This document shows, piece by piece, positions 42,676 to 53,089 of a DNA stretch of 64,000 nucleotides; positions within the stretch are counted from its first letter, which is position 1, and every line of letters starts with the position of its first letter. Where the stretch lies: positions 62,001-126,000 of the forward strand of contig JADKJE010000004.1 of assembly GCA_016722515.1 (NCBI GenBank), given 5' to 3'. The position numbers and the translations under genes were made by a program. The DNA comes from Alphaproteobacteria bacterium. GTDB taxonomy: Bacteria > Pseudomonadota > Alphaproteobacteria > Rickettsiales > JADKJE01. The notes beneath the pieces are model-generated. The model saw only the letters and a program-made list of their open reading frames with translations, had not been told where the DNA came from and did not search any database.

Positions 42676-43464
42676 CTATATTCCCCTTACGCTAGTGATC
42701 TGAAAACTCAAGCCTTCACAGTTTGTTGTCGCACTGACTCCCAGCGCTAACCGGTCTCCCACCTGTAAATTAACAGCAAGCGTATAGGTTGATAAACTTG
42801 ATGTAGAACCGATAGTTAAACCAATATCAACACCATTCACTTTAATTAAGCAGCTGGCTGTTCCCGCTTTGGTTTGCACCGCTATCTGGGTCAATTGAAT
42901 TGGAATAGGCACACTCAGTAATAACGGATATCCTTGGATCACAGGAACATCAATAGTGCCTGCCAAGACCTCCACCATTTGTCCCAGCATTGGCCGGATT
43001 GATGCTATGGCAATATTGCTCCATTTAGACCCGTTATAGGAGAGCAACTGGTTTGATTGTGGCAAGACAACAGCACAATCTGTCAATCCTGATAGGGTCG
43101 TAGGTCCAGGAGGGGGTGACGCCTCCACTTGCAGTGTGTCAATCCACTCATTGCCGTCAAACGTAATCAATTTATCCTGGTCCATAACCCACATGGTCAT
43201 GCCTTCGCGAGGAATGATAAATCGCCAGAGCTGATTAAAATAAGCAATCTTCCCATCCTGGTTGCTCCACAAACCAGCAGCCGTCTTTGCCACAATATAA
43301 ACATCTCCGATCATGGGTTCCACCGGAGGATTTTGGATATGCTGGCTTCTTGCACCTGTATTGAGTAACACATCAATACGGCTCAATGCCTCATTCACGG
43401 TTAATTCTTTCTGCGCCTGCTGTGTATAAAGCAACGGCAATTGTACGTGTGGTGTGGTCTCCAT
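42676..43464 (-). CDS. DUF2793 protein, phage/GTA tail-associated
   Basis: 262 residues. The DUF2793 pattern is clear at the N-terminus: LPLLYTQQAQKELTVNEALSRID, then PPVEPMIGDVYIV, AAGLWSNQDGKIAYF and LWRFIIPREGMTMWV. The C-terminal half is a beta-rich domain. In alphaproteobacteria this family is found near phage tail or gene-transfer-agent genes. Here it stands with one partner gene and no other tail genes, upstream of flagellin. Confidence 0.85.
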   Translation of the reverse strand: METTPHVQLPLLYTQQAQKELTVNEALSRIDVLLNTGARSQHIQNPPVEPMIGDVYIVAKTAAGLWSNQDGKIAYFNQLWRFIIPREGMTMWVMDQDKLITFDGNEWIDTLQVEASPPPGPTTLSGLTDCAVVLPQSNQLLSYNGSKWSNIAIASIRPMLGQMVEVLAGTIDVPVIQGYPLLLSVPIPIQLTQIAVQTKAGTASCLIKVNGVDIGLTIGSTSSLSTYTLAVNLQVGDRLALGVSATTNCEGLSFQITSVRGI

Positions 43465-43690
43465 AATCGTCTCCCTAGCCTAAAAAAATTCTAGGCTACG
43501 ACATTTGCTAAAGGCAAGTCTCAGAAAAACAAACATTCACAACTCAACAACCCATTGATCCATAAAAGATAAAAAAGAATTTTTATAACAAAAAAAGACG
43601 GAAATGAATTTTTTTTTCAAATTCACTTTTCATGCTTCACCTTTTGTTTATTTTTTGTGATATGATGGGGTATATAAGTGGTTCAAATTT

Positions 43691-44683
43691 ATGAAACAAC
43701 GTCTTGTCTCTTGGTGTGTTTTAATATCGGCATGCGTGTCGGTTTCCTCTGCTTATGCAGGCTATGAAGATATGATGCGCGGCAAGACCTTGACGTCTAT
43801 ACGCGCTGAAGAACGGGCCAAAAACCCACCAGCTGAAGAGGCTCCCGTACCACGACAGCTTCCTTCCTCTGAAGTCCCAGCTCAACGACCTGCTCCTCAA
43901 AACCCACCAACCCACCGCGTCTTGACCATTGATGCACGGTCACCAGAAATGGATGCCAAGAAACAAGCTGCACGCGATAATTGGAACCGCTACCTTAAAT
44001 CGCTAACGCCCGAACAACGCAAAGTCTACGAAAACAGAATCGCCGATACCAATCCCTATGCCCAGCAGGCCAAACGCAGTTTGCTCAGCACCCCCAAACC
44101 AACCCCTGCTTCGATCCATAGCTTACCAGATGCAGACCAGGCACTTGTTCGCAAATTTATAAATAACGACAAAAAGGTAGTCTTCAAAGATTTATCCCCT
44201 GAAGCCAGAAGGTTTGTGCGTTACCGTTACAGCAATAATTATCGCATTCCACCGACAGGTCTTGATGATGTTGATTTTAGTAAGCCGCTCCCTGCCAATA
44301 TTTATTGGCAGGGGATCGCAGCTTCAGATGCAGAAGAAGTGCGCCGATTTATGCAGTCAGGTTCGCAAGATACATCAACGTTGTCGCGTTCTGCCAAAAG
44401 GGCCTTTGATAGAGCTCAAGAAATAAGAGATTTTGTCGATAACCTAAATAACCCCCTGCATCGCCGAAGAAAAGAACATGAGCTGGCGAAGGGGTCTGTA
44501 GCGTATAAAGAACAGCAAATGCACCTGCGTAATCAACGGATAAGAGAACTCACCACAGACAGTCAAAATGTTCCCCTCGAACAACGGGAAACCCCTGATA
44601 AACGCACCAGTAATAAAGCGCCGTATCCTATCACGACAGAAATGTATAATAAGATACTCTCTCATGAGGAGAATAAGCCTTGA
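43691..44683 (+). CDS. Secreted hypothetical protein
   Basis: 330 residues with a good signal peptide (MKQRLVSWCVLISACVSVSS, cleaved near AYA). A Pro-rich stretch (about 45-75) is followed by basic, helical repeats: NWNRYLKSLTPEQRKVYENR and ADQALVRKFINNDKKVVFKDLSPEARRFVRYRY. No known domain. Probably periplasmic or exported. A -10-like TATGAT lies shortly upstream. Confidence 0.65.
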   Translation: MKQRLVSWCVLISACVSVSSAYAGYEDMMRGKTLTSIRAEERAKNPPAEEAPVPRQLPSSEVPAQRPAPQNPPTHRVLTIDARSPEMDAKKQAARDNWNRYLKSLTPEQRKVYENRIADTNPYAQQAKRSLLSTPKPTPASIHSLPDADQALVRKFINNDKKVVFKDLSPEARRFVRYRYSNNYRIPPTGLDDVDFSKPLPANIYWQGIAASDAEEVRRFMQSGSQDTSTLSRSAKRAFDRAQEIRDFVDNLNNPLHRRRKEHELAKGSVAYKEQQMHLRNQRIRELTTDSQNVPLEQRETPDKRTSNKAPYPITTEMYNKILSHEENKP

Positions 44684-44799
44684 TCGCCCCTTTATGCCAT
44701 GCGCAATAACGACGTGATTCGTCTGCATTGACTATGAGAGCCATACAACAACGATTGCGTGACTATACAATTCGTAAGCGCCATTCAAAGACTTCTGGA

Positions 44800-45064
44800 G
44801 CAGTAATCCCCTACGGCTCATACTCCTTTAACAGGTTGAAGATGATGGAGTTTGGAGGGAACCCAATATAATTTTTGATTGATCGAGTTTCACCCTTGTT
44901 TTTGAATATTGGCTGTTCCCACCCACTCCATCATCTTCAGACCTTTTTGGAGTGTGAGCCGTAGGCGAGCACGGAAAGAAGGGCTGGAGAACCAGGCCTT
45001 CTTCTTAATCTTTCCATCCTTTTTACGACAGGCATCTGTATCCGGTTCACACGCAGCAAATATT
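44800..45064. repeat. Dispersed copy of the 247-bp repeat family
   Basis: Matches the unit of the array at 63254: CGGCTCATAC, AGGTTGAAGATGATGGAGTTTGG, then ACTCCATCATCTTCAGACC, TTTTTGGAGTGTGAGCCG, GGCGAGCACGG, CCAGGCCTTCTTCTTAAT, TCCATCC and finally CACACGCAGCAAATA. Sequence has drifted, so it is an older copy. The whole 44684-45126 gap is otherwise empty apart from the AT-rich promoter region of the protease gene. Confidence 0.8.
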
Positions 45065-45126
45065 AGCTAAATATTATACAATATATACTATAGTAATATA
45101 TAGTACATCTAGTAATGGAAATAGGC

Positions 45127-45891
45127 ATGAATGTCATAAAAGCACTGTTCATCGCTACGGTTTTGTGTGCCGCGGCACCACTTTCCTCTGCATCTGATGA
45201 TGGAACGACTCCCTCACGTGACAACGATCCCAATGTAACGACCTATCATATCTCCAGTGGTACGGGCTTCTACGTCCAGCCCAATTACGTCATAACCAAT
45301 AACCATGTTGTGGAATCATGCCAGACCATTGCCTTGCGTCGTAAAGACGGTTTTAAACCAGCCATGGTGATTGCCTCAGATACCCGTAATGACTTAGCCT
45401 TACTTAAAACCGATGCCCAACCAGAAGCCATTGCTTCGCTACGCAGTAACAGCGAGATCAGCATTGGCGAACCGGTGTCAGTCATTGGCTACCCCAAAGA
45501 ACATGGCCTTACTGGCGACTACACCACCGCCCGAGGCAAAGTACTTGATCTTTCAGGCCCCCTGCGCGATGACAACCGTATCCAATTTTCTGACATGGTC
45601 GAAAAAGGCAATAGCGGTGGCCCCTTGATTGATGAAAGCGGTAATATTATCGGTGTCGTTGTTGGCAAAGTCAATTATTACGAAATGGATGTTGACCTAA
45701 AACAACATTCTGATGCCAAACCCGTTAAAACAACCGGGATTGCGATTAATCTGCCAACCTTACGGACATTCCTCGACCGCAATCATATTTATTATGAGCG
45801 CAACAACACCGGCCATTCGATCGTCTATCATAACATTGAAAATGAAGCTAAACATTATATCGTTAATATTCACTGTGTGATGTCTGAATAA
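45127..45891 (+). CDS. Trypsin-like periplasmic serine protease
   Basis: 254 residues from ATG 45127; ATG 45115 is an alternative start four codons earlier. Signal peptide MNVIKALFIATVLCAAAP, cleaved near SSA. The catalytic triad is complete: His in ITNNHVVESC, Asp in RNDLALLKTD and Ser in EKGNSGGPLID, as in DegP/HtrA-type proteases, but no PDZ domain follows. It may degrade or process envelope proteins. Monocistronic, flanked by repeats and gltX. Confidence 0.85.
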   Translation: MNVIKALFIATVLCAAAPLSSASDDGTTPSRDNDPNVTTYHISSGTGFYVQPNYVITNNHVVESCQTIALRRKDGFKPAMVIASDTRNDLALLKTDAQPEAIASLRSNSEISIGEPVSVIGYPKEHGLTGDYTTARGKVLDLSGPLRDDNRIQFSDMVEKGNSGGPLIDESGNIIGVVVGKVNYYEMDVDLKQHSDAKPVKTTGIAINLPTLRTFLDRNHIYYERNNTGHSIVYHNIENEAKHYIVNIHCVMSE

Positions 45892-45946
45892 ATTGATTCT
45901 CCGGGTTTTTCACGGTATCTTATCGTAAAAATATGAGAGTTCTACC

Positions 45947-47356
45947 ATGAATATCGTCACCCGTTTTGCGCCCTCACCTACCGGTTATTTACATATTGGT
46001 TCTGCACGCACCGCACTTTTTAGCTATCTGTACGCCAAACACTGTAATGGGCAATTTCTATTGCGCATCGAAGATACCGACCGCGAACGCTCAACCGAAG
46101 ATGCCGTACGCGCTATCCATGATGGTTTAAACTGGCTGGGTATCATTCCCGACCAGGAGCCCGTTTTCCAGTTTGCCCGCCGCGATCGCCATGCCGAAAT
46201 AGCACATGAGCTCGTTCAGCAAGGCCGAGCGTATTACTGCTATTGCACCCCTGAAGAATTAGATCGCATGAAGCAGGAAGCGCAGGCCAATAAGAAGCAT
46301 TTTCAGTACCCACGCATCTGGCGTGACCGCCCAACGGATCAAGCCCCTGTGGGTGTTAATCCAGTGGTACGTATCAAATCACCACTTGAGGGCGAAACAA
46401 TCCTGGAAGATGGCGTACAAGGCCGCGTTGTTGTACCCAATAATACACTGGATGATTTTATCCTGCTGCGTTCTGATGGTACACCTACCTATATGCTGGC
46501 GGTGGTGGTGGATGATCATGACATGGGTGTCAGCCATATCATCAGGGGTGACGATCATTTAACCAATACCTTCAGGCAAATGGTTATCTATCGCGCCATG
46601 CATTGGGAACTTCCTCATTTCTCACATATACCGCTTATCCATGGTGCCGATGGAGCTAAATTGTCTAAACGTCACGGAGCACTGGGAGTCGATGCCTACC
46701 GTGATATGGGATTACTGCCCGAAGCCATTTGCAATTACTTACTACGTTTAGGTTGGGCTTATGGCGATGAAGAAATTATTTCCAACGAAAAAGCCATTGA
46801 GTGGTTTGATATCAAAGGTATCGGTAAATCGCCATCACGTTTTGATATCGAAAAATTAAAGAACCTCAATGCCCATTACATCAAGCAAGCTGATAATGCC
46901 CGTTTACTGGAGCTTGCCAGACCTTTCATTGAGCGCAAACATTTGACTTCCCTTTTGCCACAACAATCTGAAATACTCTTACATGGTATGAATGGACTTA
47001 AGCAACGTGCAAAAACCATCATTGAAATTGCCGAACAGGCCGATGTTTACGTAGCCGAACCCATTCTTTCAATCATGGACGACAAAGCAAGGCAGCAATT
47101 GATGGATGGAAAACCAATATTGAAGGATGTGATAGAATTATTAACCGATGAATCTGGCTGGAGTGAAACAAACCTGCATGACCGCGTACAGCGTTATGCG
47201 GAAAGCAAAGGCCTCAAACTGGGACAGGCTGCAGCTCCCTTACGTGTAGCTCTTGCTGGACGCACGACCTCACCCAGCGTATTTGAAATGATGGCGGCCC
47301 TAGGAAAAGCATTAAGTCTAAAGCGATTACAGACGGCATTTATATTTGAAATCTAA
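45947..47356 (+). CDS. gltX: Glutamyl-tRNA synthetase
   Basis: 469 residues, the normal length. Class I signature PSPTGYLHIGSARTAL at 9-24 and KLSKRHGALG (KMSKS equivalent); conserved LLRIEDTDRERS. It charges tRNA-Glu. A zinc-like motif YCYCTPEELD is present around residue 90. Alphaproteobacteria often carry two gltX genes and may use one for tRNA-Gln; a single copy is visible here. Confidence 0.97.
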   Translation: MNIVTRFAPSPTGYLHIGSARTALFSYLYAKHCNGQFLLRIEDTDRERSTEDAVRAIHDGLNWLGIIPDQEPVFQFARRDRHAEIAHELVQQGRAYYCYCTPEELDRMKQEAQANKKHFQYPRIWRDRPTDQAPVGVNPVVRIKSPLEGETILEDGVQGRVVVPNNTLDDFILLRSDGTPTYMLAVVVDDHDMGVSHIIRGDDHLTNTFRQMVIYRAMHWELPHFSHIPLIHGADGAKLSKRHGALGVDAYRDMGLLPEAICNYLLRLGWAYGDEEIISNEKAIEWFDIKGIGKSPSRFDIEKLKNLNAHYIKQADNARLLELARPFIERKHLTSLLPQQSEILLHGMNGLKQRAKTIIEIAEQADVYVAEPILSIMDDKARQQLMDGKPILKDVIELLTDESGWSETNLHDRVQRYAESKGLKLGQAAAPLRVALAGRTTSPSVFEMMAALGKALSLKRLQTAFIFEI

Positions 47357-47525
47357 GACAAATGAGCGGGTTGGGATAGGGCACCATTTAAATCGCGGAG
47401 TGTAGAGCGTTGTTCTCATCCCTCTCCCTTTTAAGGAGCCCGAACCAACGGCATCCTACGGCGAGATCTGCTTACCGATAACGCTCCATCGAAAGATCCT
47501 CTGCCGTTTTGCCGTTCTGCCGTCC

Positions 47526-48728
47526 TTAATAATGCTCCGCCATCGTCGCCAAAGCGGCTAACTCAGCCACTAATTTTTCTACCGGACATAAATCACTCTC
47601 TTTATTATCGGCTTTATCAGAAAACACCATACCAGAGGCATTCAGGTTGGTGTAAGGGTCGCGGCCTTGGTGGACACGGTGAATACAGCCGACGCCTTTA
47701 CCACCTAAAAGATACAGCAATGATTCGGCAGGATGCCCGTCTACGGTTTCAATGGTAGGCACCCCTTCTTGGATAATAACTTCATGCACCTCAGTATTGC
47801 CTTTGATCATGCTCATTTTATTGCGGATTTTTTTGTTGATTTCCAGCACCTCAGAACCCGACATCGCCGTCATCACTCCCATGCCATAGGTTCCACGATC
47901 TGCTTTAACAAACACATAAGGCGTTTCCTTAATGCCGTAATCAGCATATTTGTCAGCAATTTTAGCCACAATCCTGTCCACATGTTTAGCGACGCAACCT
48001 AGCCCCAGTTCTTCTTTAAAATTCACATGGTCACATTCTTCGAAAATCGTCGAGATAAGCCATGGATCAATATTAAAATCCTTGGCAAATTGTCCAACAA
48101 CCGCATTATAGGCTTTAAAATGGGATGATTTTTTGCGTACATGCCACCCAAGGGCAGAAGGAGGAGTTACCGGAATATCGATATTTTCGATAATAGTGGG
48201 AACACCGCTGGTGCAATCATTATTGAGGATAATCATGTCAGGACGAAATCCATCCTGGGTCTCAATGTTACGTCCATTGGTGTGGAAAGGTTCAATATGC
48301 ACCATTTTGCCCGTCACCGAAAGCACTTCCTGCACAGCCTGAGCATCGGCACTGGTACGACCAATCCTGGTGTTATAACCTGCTGTTAAAAAAATCTCTT
48401 TTAAAACAGCTAGGTTTTCAAGGTAATAATAATTACGGGTATGATTCTCAGGAATGATCGCTATGTTTCTAGCACCCGGATAATATTTTTCCAAATATAA
48501 CTTAGCCCTGAGTACCGCCTTTTCACGACTAGCTTCGGATAGATTATTAAATCCTGCTGGAAATAAATTCGTGTCAACCGGTGCTATTTTATAACCCGCA
48601 TAACGAATATCGACCGAATGGTAGACATAGGGTACTCCACCCGATTGTGCATATTGCGCTTCAAACCAATCCTGGATAGAAGATGCTGACGACTTAACCA
48701 ATTCAATCAAAATAGCTTTAATAGTCAT
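47526..48728 (-). CDS. gshA: Glutamate-cysteine ligase, proteobacterial GshA type
   Basis: 400 residues from ATG 48728, preceded by AAAGGA. It matches the glutamate-cysteine ligase family seen in Acidithiobacillus and alphaproteobacteria: [44 protein letters not shown] and [13 protein letters not shown] (ATP-grasp-like). First step of glutathione synthesis. rsmE lies just upstream on the same strand with 14 bases between, a conserved pair in this class. No sign of damage. Confidence 0.92.
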
Positions 48729-48742
48729 ATATTCCTTTGAGA

Positions 48743-49516
48743 TTAGGCTTTGAAATGGGGTTTTAGATTCCAGTCTCCAATAGAGGCTTGCCAACATACT
48801 AATGCGGCAATGCAGGCTGTGTCTACCCTTAATATACGCGGCCCCATGGTAATACGTTTAACAAACGGCAGAATAGATAATGTTTGCAGCTCTTCTGGAG
48901 AAAACCCACCCTCTGGACCAATAAGGAACGCCAATGGTTTGTGCTTAAGGTATTGAAGGACACTATGAATTGTTTCTCCCCCTCCAGTTTCATCGCATAC
49001 CAACAAAAGCCGCTGTGGATCCCAGTGAGTAAGAACATCTTCAAGACCGATTATAGGGGCTATCTCAGGAATAGAAAGCCGTTCGCATTGCTCGGCAGCT
49101 TCTTTAGCATGCAGCTGACATTTATCGAGGTTTATTTTATCAACAACGCTTCGTCGCATCAGCACCGGTACCAGCCTGGATACTCCAAGCTCTGTTGTTT
49201 TCTCGATAATCGTATCCAGCCTGCCGCCACGCGGCGGAGCAAATAACAGCCATATATCGGTTTCAACTTCAACCTGTTGTGGCCGTAACTGCCTTTTTAT
49301 ACAGAGGCCAAGCGAACGTTTAGTGATAGAATCAATGCTCGCCAACCATTCTCCATCCCTACCATTAAAGACGATAACCTCATCATGAAGCTGTTTACGC
49401 ATAACATGGATGAGATAATGAAAATCAGCATCCCCCAACAAGAGAACCTCCTGCTGGGACAAAGCGCTGTGCGTATAAATACGAGAAAGAGGTGTGTTTT
49501 TATGAGACGTTTTCAT
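48743..49516 (-). CDS. rsmE: 16S rRNA m3U1498 methyltransferase
   Basis: 257 residues. The RsmE N-domain ([25 protein letters not shown]) precedes the SPOUT knot: [52 protein letters not shown] and [15 protein letters not shown] [16 protein letters not shown]. Methylates U1498 of 16S rRNA. Operon with gshA downstream. Confidence 0.96.
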
Positions 49517-49582
49517 GGCAACATAATAAACGAAGGACGCGCCAAAGAAAACCTTAATTATGAATTTTCAGTGTTACGGTAT

Positions 49583-50122
49583 TTAATCATGCTGAGTACA
49601 GGCCCTGCCATCAAAGGTATATCCTTCACAGGCCTGATAACCGGTAAACCACTTCACCACATCCACAGCACCAAACATACCGGTAATGCTGAGGCAAATA
49701 ACCAGGGCAGTCCCCCAATTCATTTTCCCCAGGAAGGTAGCCACTCCACCAAAAAATATAGCGATAGTCGCAATCACCCGGCCAGTTACCCCCAACAATA
49801 ACGCAATGATACAGCATAATGTATCGCTTAATGCATCCCCACCGGAACTGGATGACTCTGCATTGTTAAGACAATCATTATGTTGGTTATGGCAATTACT
49901 CAAACACGTGCTTAACGCGCTGTTATTTCCGCCGTTGGTATTGTTATCACGGGTGCAGGTTTCCTCGCAGGTACGGCTTTGATTATCGCATTGAACCATC
50001 AAGCCATCATTGGTATCACTGGCGTATGAAATACTTGTGCAAGACAATGAAAAAAAGCCACACACCGCTAACATAAGCGATAAAATCGTGCTTTTAAATG
50101 ACATAGATATTATTTTTTTCAT
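49583..50122 (-). CDS. VirB2/TrbC-like pilin candidate
   Basis: 179 residues. Signal peptide, then a Cys-rich segment (CDNQSRTCEETC, LSTCLSNCHNQHNDCL) not typical of VirB2. The C-terminal half has the two-helix pilin pattern: ALLLGVTGRVIATIAIFFGGVATFLGKMNWGT and LVICLSITGMFGAVDVVKWF. VirB2 forms the type IV secretion pilus. No other vir gene adjoins it, as in rickettsial lineages where these genes are scattered. Assigned by pattern only. Confidence 0.7.
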   Translation of the reverse strand: MKKIISMSFKSTILSLMLAVCGFFSLSCTSISYASDTNDGLMVQCDNQSRTCEETCTRDNNTNGGNNSALSTCLSNCHNQHNDCLNNAESSSSGGDALSDTLCCIIALLLGVTGRVIATIAIFFGGVATFLGKMNWGTALVICLSITGMFGAVDVVKWFTGYQACEGYTFDGRACTQHD

Positions 50123-50281
50123 TTTCCGTCTCAGAGCTGAAAACCTATATGTCGATTGTACTATAAATATGTTACGTTTTTATGAAAATCTGGCGATTGG
50201 CACATTTAAATGTTTCTTTACCTCTTTACTGGTTTAATATCCAAAGACCATTCACAGCTAAATTTAACGACGAGGAAGGCC

Positions 50282-51424
50282 ATGACCATAGAAAACACCT
50301 ACGCTGAAGTACAACTTTCGATAAATCTGACTAACCTCATAGATAACTATAACTTAATTCGCAATGTAATACAAGGAATTGATTGTGTTCCGGTTGTCAA
50401 AGCTGACGCTTATGGGCTCGGGGCCGACAAAATTGTTTTAGCCCTTGCCAAGGCTGGCTGTAAACAATTTTTTGTGGCGACTGCTGATGAAGGTATTGCC
50501 CTTCGCCATCTCCTTCCCGATATCGCAATCCATGTATTTCACGGTCCTAACAACCATAATAAGGAAGCCTTTAGAGTCTATAACATGATTCCAGTGATCA
50601 ATAGCCTGGAACAGTTCCATACCTGGAACAACTATGGTATGGATATCGCTAATGTCCTTCCTGCCTTCCTACATATCGATACCGGTATGAACCGTTTAGG
50701 GATGACATTTGAAGAATTAAAAACAAACCTTAGTAAGATCCGTCAAGCCGAAGGCATAAAATGGCTTTATCTGATGAGCCATCTGGCCTGTGCCGATAAT
50801 CCAAACCATACACTTAACAAACACCAGTTAGAGCAATTTCAGCAGGCACGGAGACTCTTTCCATTTATTAAAGGATCGCTGGCTAACTCTTCAGGTATTT
50901 TTCTTGGAAAGAATTATTTATTCCATTCAGTAAGGCCTGGAGCGGCACTCTATGGAATTAATCCTACGCCTTACGCACAAAATCCCATGAAGCCAGTAGT
51001 TTCACTCAAAGGGAAAATTATTCAACATCGCTATGTCAATGAGCCCGGAACAGTTAGCTACAGCGGCACCCACCAGGTTGAGCCCGGGGCTCGTATTGCA
51101 ATTGTACCTATAGGATATGCCGATGGCTACCTTCGTTCCCTGAGCAACAGGCCGTCCATCGTTAGTATCGGCGGTCATCGAGCTCCCATTATTGGGGTGG
51201 TCACTATGGATTCAATTATGATTGATGTCTCACACATTCCCCACGAACTCTGCCAACCCGGAAAAGAAGTGCAGCTGATGGGAGGAGATATTCCATTAGA
51301 AGAAACAGCCCAGGCTGCTGGAACCATTGCTTACGAAATGATTACCTGCCTTGGTAACCGTTTTAAACGGGAATATGTTTCAGATGCAGCTCCAGCAAAA
51401 CAAAATATCTTGACGCAAGCCTAA
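50282..51424 (+). CDS. alr: Alanine racemase
   Basis: 380 residues from ATG 50282 with AGGAAGG upstream. PLP-binding VVKADAYGLGADKIV (Lys), substrate and structural motifs DTGMNRLG, SHLACAD, VRPGAALYG, the catalytic Tyr in TVSYSGTHQ and PIGYADGY. Makes D-alanine for peptidoglycan. It heads a set with mlaE and mlaF, an arrangement common in alphaproteobacteria. Confidence 0.97.
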   Translation: MTIENTYAEVQLSINLTNLIDNYNLIRNVIQGIDCVPVVKADAYGLGADKIVLALAKAGCKQFFVATADEGIALRHLLPDIAIHVFHGPNNHNKEAFRVYNMIPVINSLEQFHTWNNYGMDIANVLPAFLHIDTGMNRLGMTFEELKTNLSKIRQAEGIKWLYLMSHLACADNPNHTLNKHQLEQFQQARRLFPFIKGSLANSSGIFLGKNYLFHSVRPGAALYGINPTPYAQNPMKPVVSLKGKIIQHRYVNEPGTVSYSGTHQVEPGARIAIVPIGYADGYLRSLSNRPSIVSIGGHRAPIIGVVTMDSIMIDVSHIPHELCQPGKEVQLMGGDIPLEETAQAAGTIAYEMITCLGNRFKREYVSDAAPAKQNILTQA

Positions 51425-51474
51425 GATATTCCTATCGTTACAGCGTTTAGTATTAACGGATGTTGTTGTTTATT

Positions 51475-52251
51475 ATGAATATCTTACAGCTTATTGGCAG
51501 TGTCTTCCTGGGTTTCCTTAACGCAGTGGGACATTTAGCTATCTTTACCGGTCAGGCAATCCTTTCTATGCTCCGCCCCCCTTTGTACGCACGTATGCTG
51601 GGACGGCAAATGTTAGAAATAGGTTATTATTCGCTACCTGTGGTGGGGATGACTGCCATTTTTACAGGAGCCGTACTCGCGTTACAGACTTATACTGGTT
51701 TTTCGCGCTTTAATGCCGAAAGTTCTATTGCTGCCGTTGTTATTATTTCTATCACGCGCGAATTAGGTCCGGTTCTTGCTGGGTTGATGGTGGCCGGGCG
51801 CGTTGGGGCGGCTATGGCTGCCGAAATTGGCACCATGCGTGTTACTGAGCAAATTGATGCACTTACCACATTGGCTACCAACCCGTTTAAATACCTGGTC
51901 GCTCCCCGTTTATGGGCTGGGCTTGCCATGTTGCCATGTCTTGTTTTAGTGGGCGACATTATTGGGGTCTTTGGTGGTTATCTGGTCAGCATCCATAAGC
52001 TTGGTTTTAGCCCAGGTCCATATCTTTACAGCACTTTCCTCTATTTAAAAACCCGCGATGTTGTTTCAGGACTGGTAAAAGCCGGTGTTTTTGGCTTTAT
52101 TGTCTCGCTGATGGGATGCTATCACGGATACCGTTCACGTGGCGGCGCCCAGGGGGTTGGTAACGCAACAACCAATGCCGTTGTTAGCGCCTCCATTCTA
52201 ATCCTCTTCTGTAATTATATTGTTACTGAAATTTTCTTTGCAACTGAATAA
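51475..52251 (+). CDS. mlaE: Lipid-transport ABC permease MlaE
   Basis: 258 residues from ATG 51475; ATG 51460 is another possible start. The MlaE/Ttg2B pattern is clear: TRELGPVLAGLMVAGRVGAAMAAEIGTMRVTEQIDAL, and PRLWAGLAMLPCL followed by YRSRGGAQGVGNATTNAVV. Several transmembrane helices. Inner-membrane permease of the Mla system, which keeps phospholipids out of the outer leaflet. mlaF follows seven bases later; MlaD is not in this cluster. Confidence 0.95.
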   Translation: MNILQLIGSVFLGFLNAVGHLAIFTGQAILSMLRPPLYARMLGRQMLEIGYYSLPVVGMTAIFTGAVLALQTYTGFSRFNAESSIAAVVIISITRELGPVLAGLMVAGRVGAAMAAEIGTMRVTEQIDALTTLATNPFKYLVAPRLWAGLAMLPCLVLVGDIIGVFGGYLVSIHKLGFSPGPYLYSTFLYLKTRDVVSGLVKAGVFGFIVSLMGCYHGYRSRGGAQGVGNATTNAVVSASILILFCNYIVTEIFFATE

Positions 52252-52258
52252 TAACCAT

Positions 52259-53053
52259 ATGAAACAAACACCCTCCCCATCCTCCAATACCAAAATTGAA
52301 TTCAACGATGTACATAAGGGCTTTGCGAGTAAGAAAGTTCTCCAGGGTGTGAATTTCACCTTAGAAAAAGGCAAATCTTTGGTTATTATCGGCGGCTCCG
52401 GTTCAGGAAAATCCGTTATTTTAAAAAGTTTACTCGGTATTATGCTGCCTGATAAAGGGGCAATCTTCATTGATGGGGAAGAAACCACCCGTATAAGTGG
52501 CGCACAGCGCGACCGTGTTATGCTTAAATTTGGCATGTTATTCCAAGGCGGTGCGTTGTTTGACAGTTTGCCAGTCTGGGAAAATATAACATTTGCGTTA
52601 CGCCAACAGGAAAAAATAAACCGTGAGCAGGCCAAAGAAATCGCCGTTTCCAAATTAAATTCGGTTGGTTTAGGAGCCGATGTCTCACGTCTTTATCCAT
52701 CTGAATTATCGGGAGGAATGCAAAAACGTGTTGCATTAGCGCGGGCTATCTGTATGAATCCAGACATTATTTTATTTGATGAACCAACCACGGGACTTGA
52801 CCCGATTATGGCGGCCATCATTAATGAATTGATCGTAAAGTGCTCAGAGGAATTAGGCGCAACCACCATCACCATCACCCACGATATGCACAGTGCCAAA
52901 GCCATTGCCGACGATGTCGCCATGCTCTATCAGGGTACATTAATCTGGACTGGTGCGGTAGACACGCTTGAAGATAGCGGCAACCCATTTGTCGAACAAT
53001 TCATCCATGGCACCAGCATTGGGCCGATAGAAGTAAAACTCCAAGATCATTGA
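52259..53053 (+). CDS. mlaF: Lipid-transport ABC ATPase MlaF
   Basis: 264 residues from ATG 52259. Walker A GGSGSGKSV, Q-loop FQGGALFD, signature LSGGMQKRVALAR, Walker B IILFDEPTTGLDP and H-loop THDMHSA are all present. It energises MlaE. The FQGGALFDS segment is typical of Mla-type ATPases rather than other ABC proteins. Confidence 0.96.
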   Translation: MKQTPSPSSNTKIEFNDVHKGFASKKVLQGVNFTLEKGKSLVIIGGSGSGKSVILKSLLGIMLPDKGAIFIDGEETTRISGAQRDRVMLKFGMLFQGGALFDSLPVWENITFALRQQEKINREQAKEIAVSKLNSVGLGADVSRLYPSELSGGMQKRVALARAICMNPDIILFDEPTTGLDPIMAAIINELIVKCSEELGATTITITHDMHSAKAIADDVAMLYQGTLIWTGAVDTLEDSGNPFVEQFIHGTSIGPIEVKLQDH

Positions 53054-53089
53054 TAGTACCCTGCTTCGACAAGAAAGGAGTTGGGTAGT

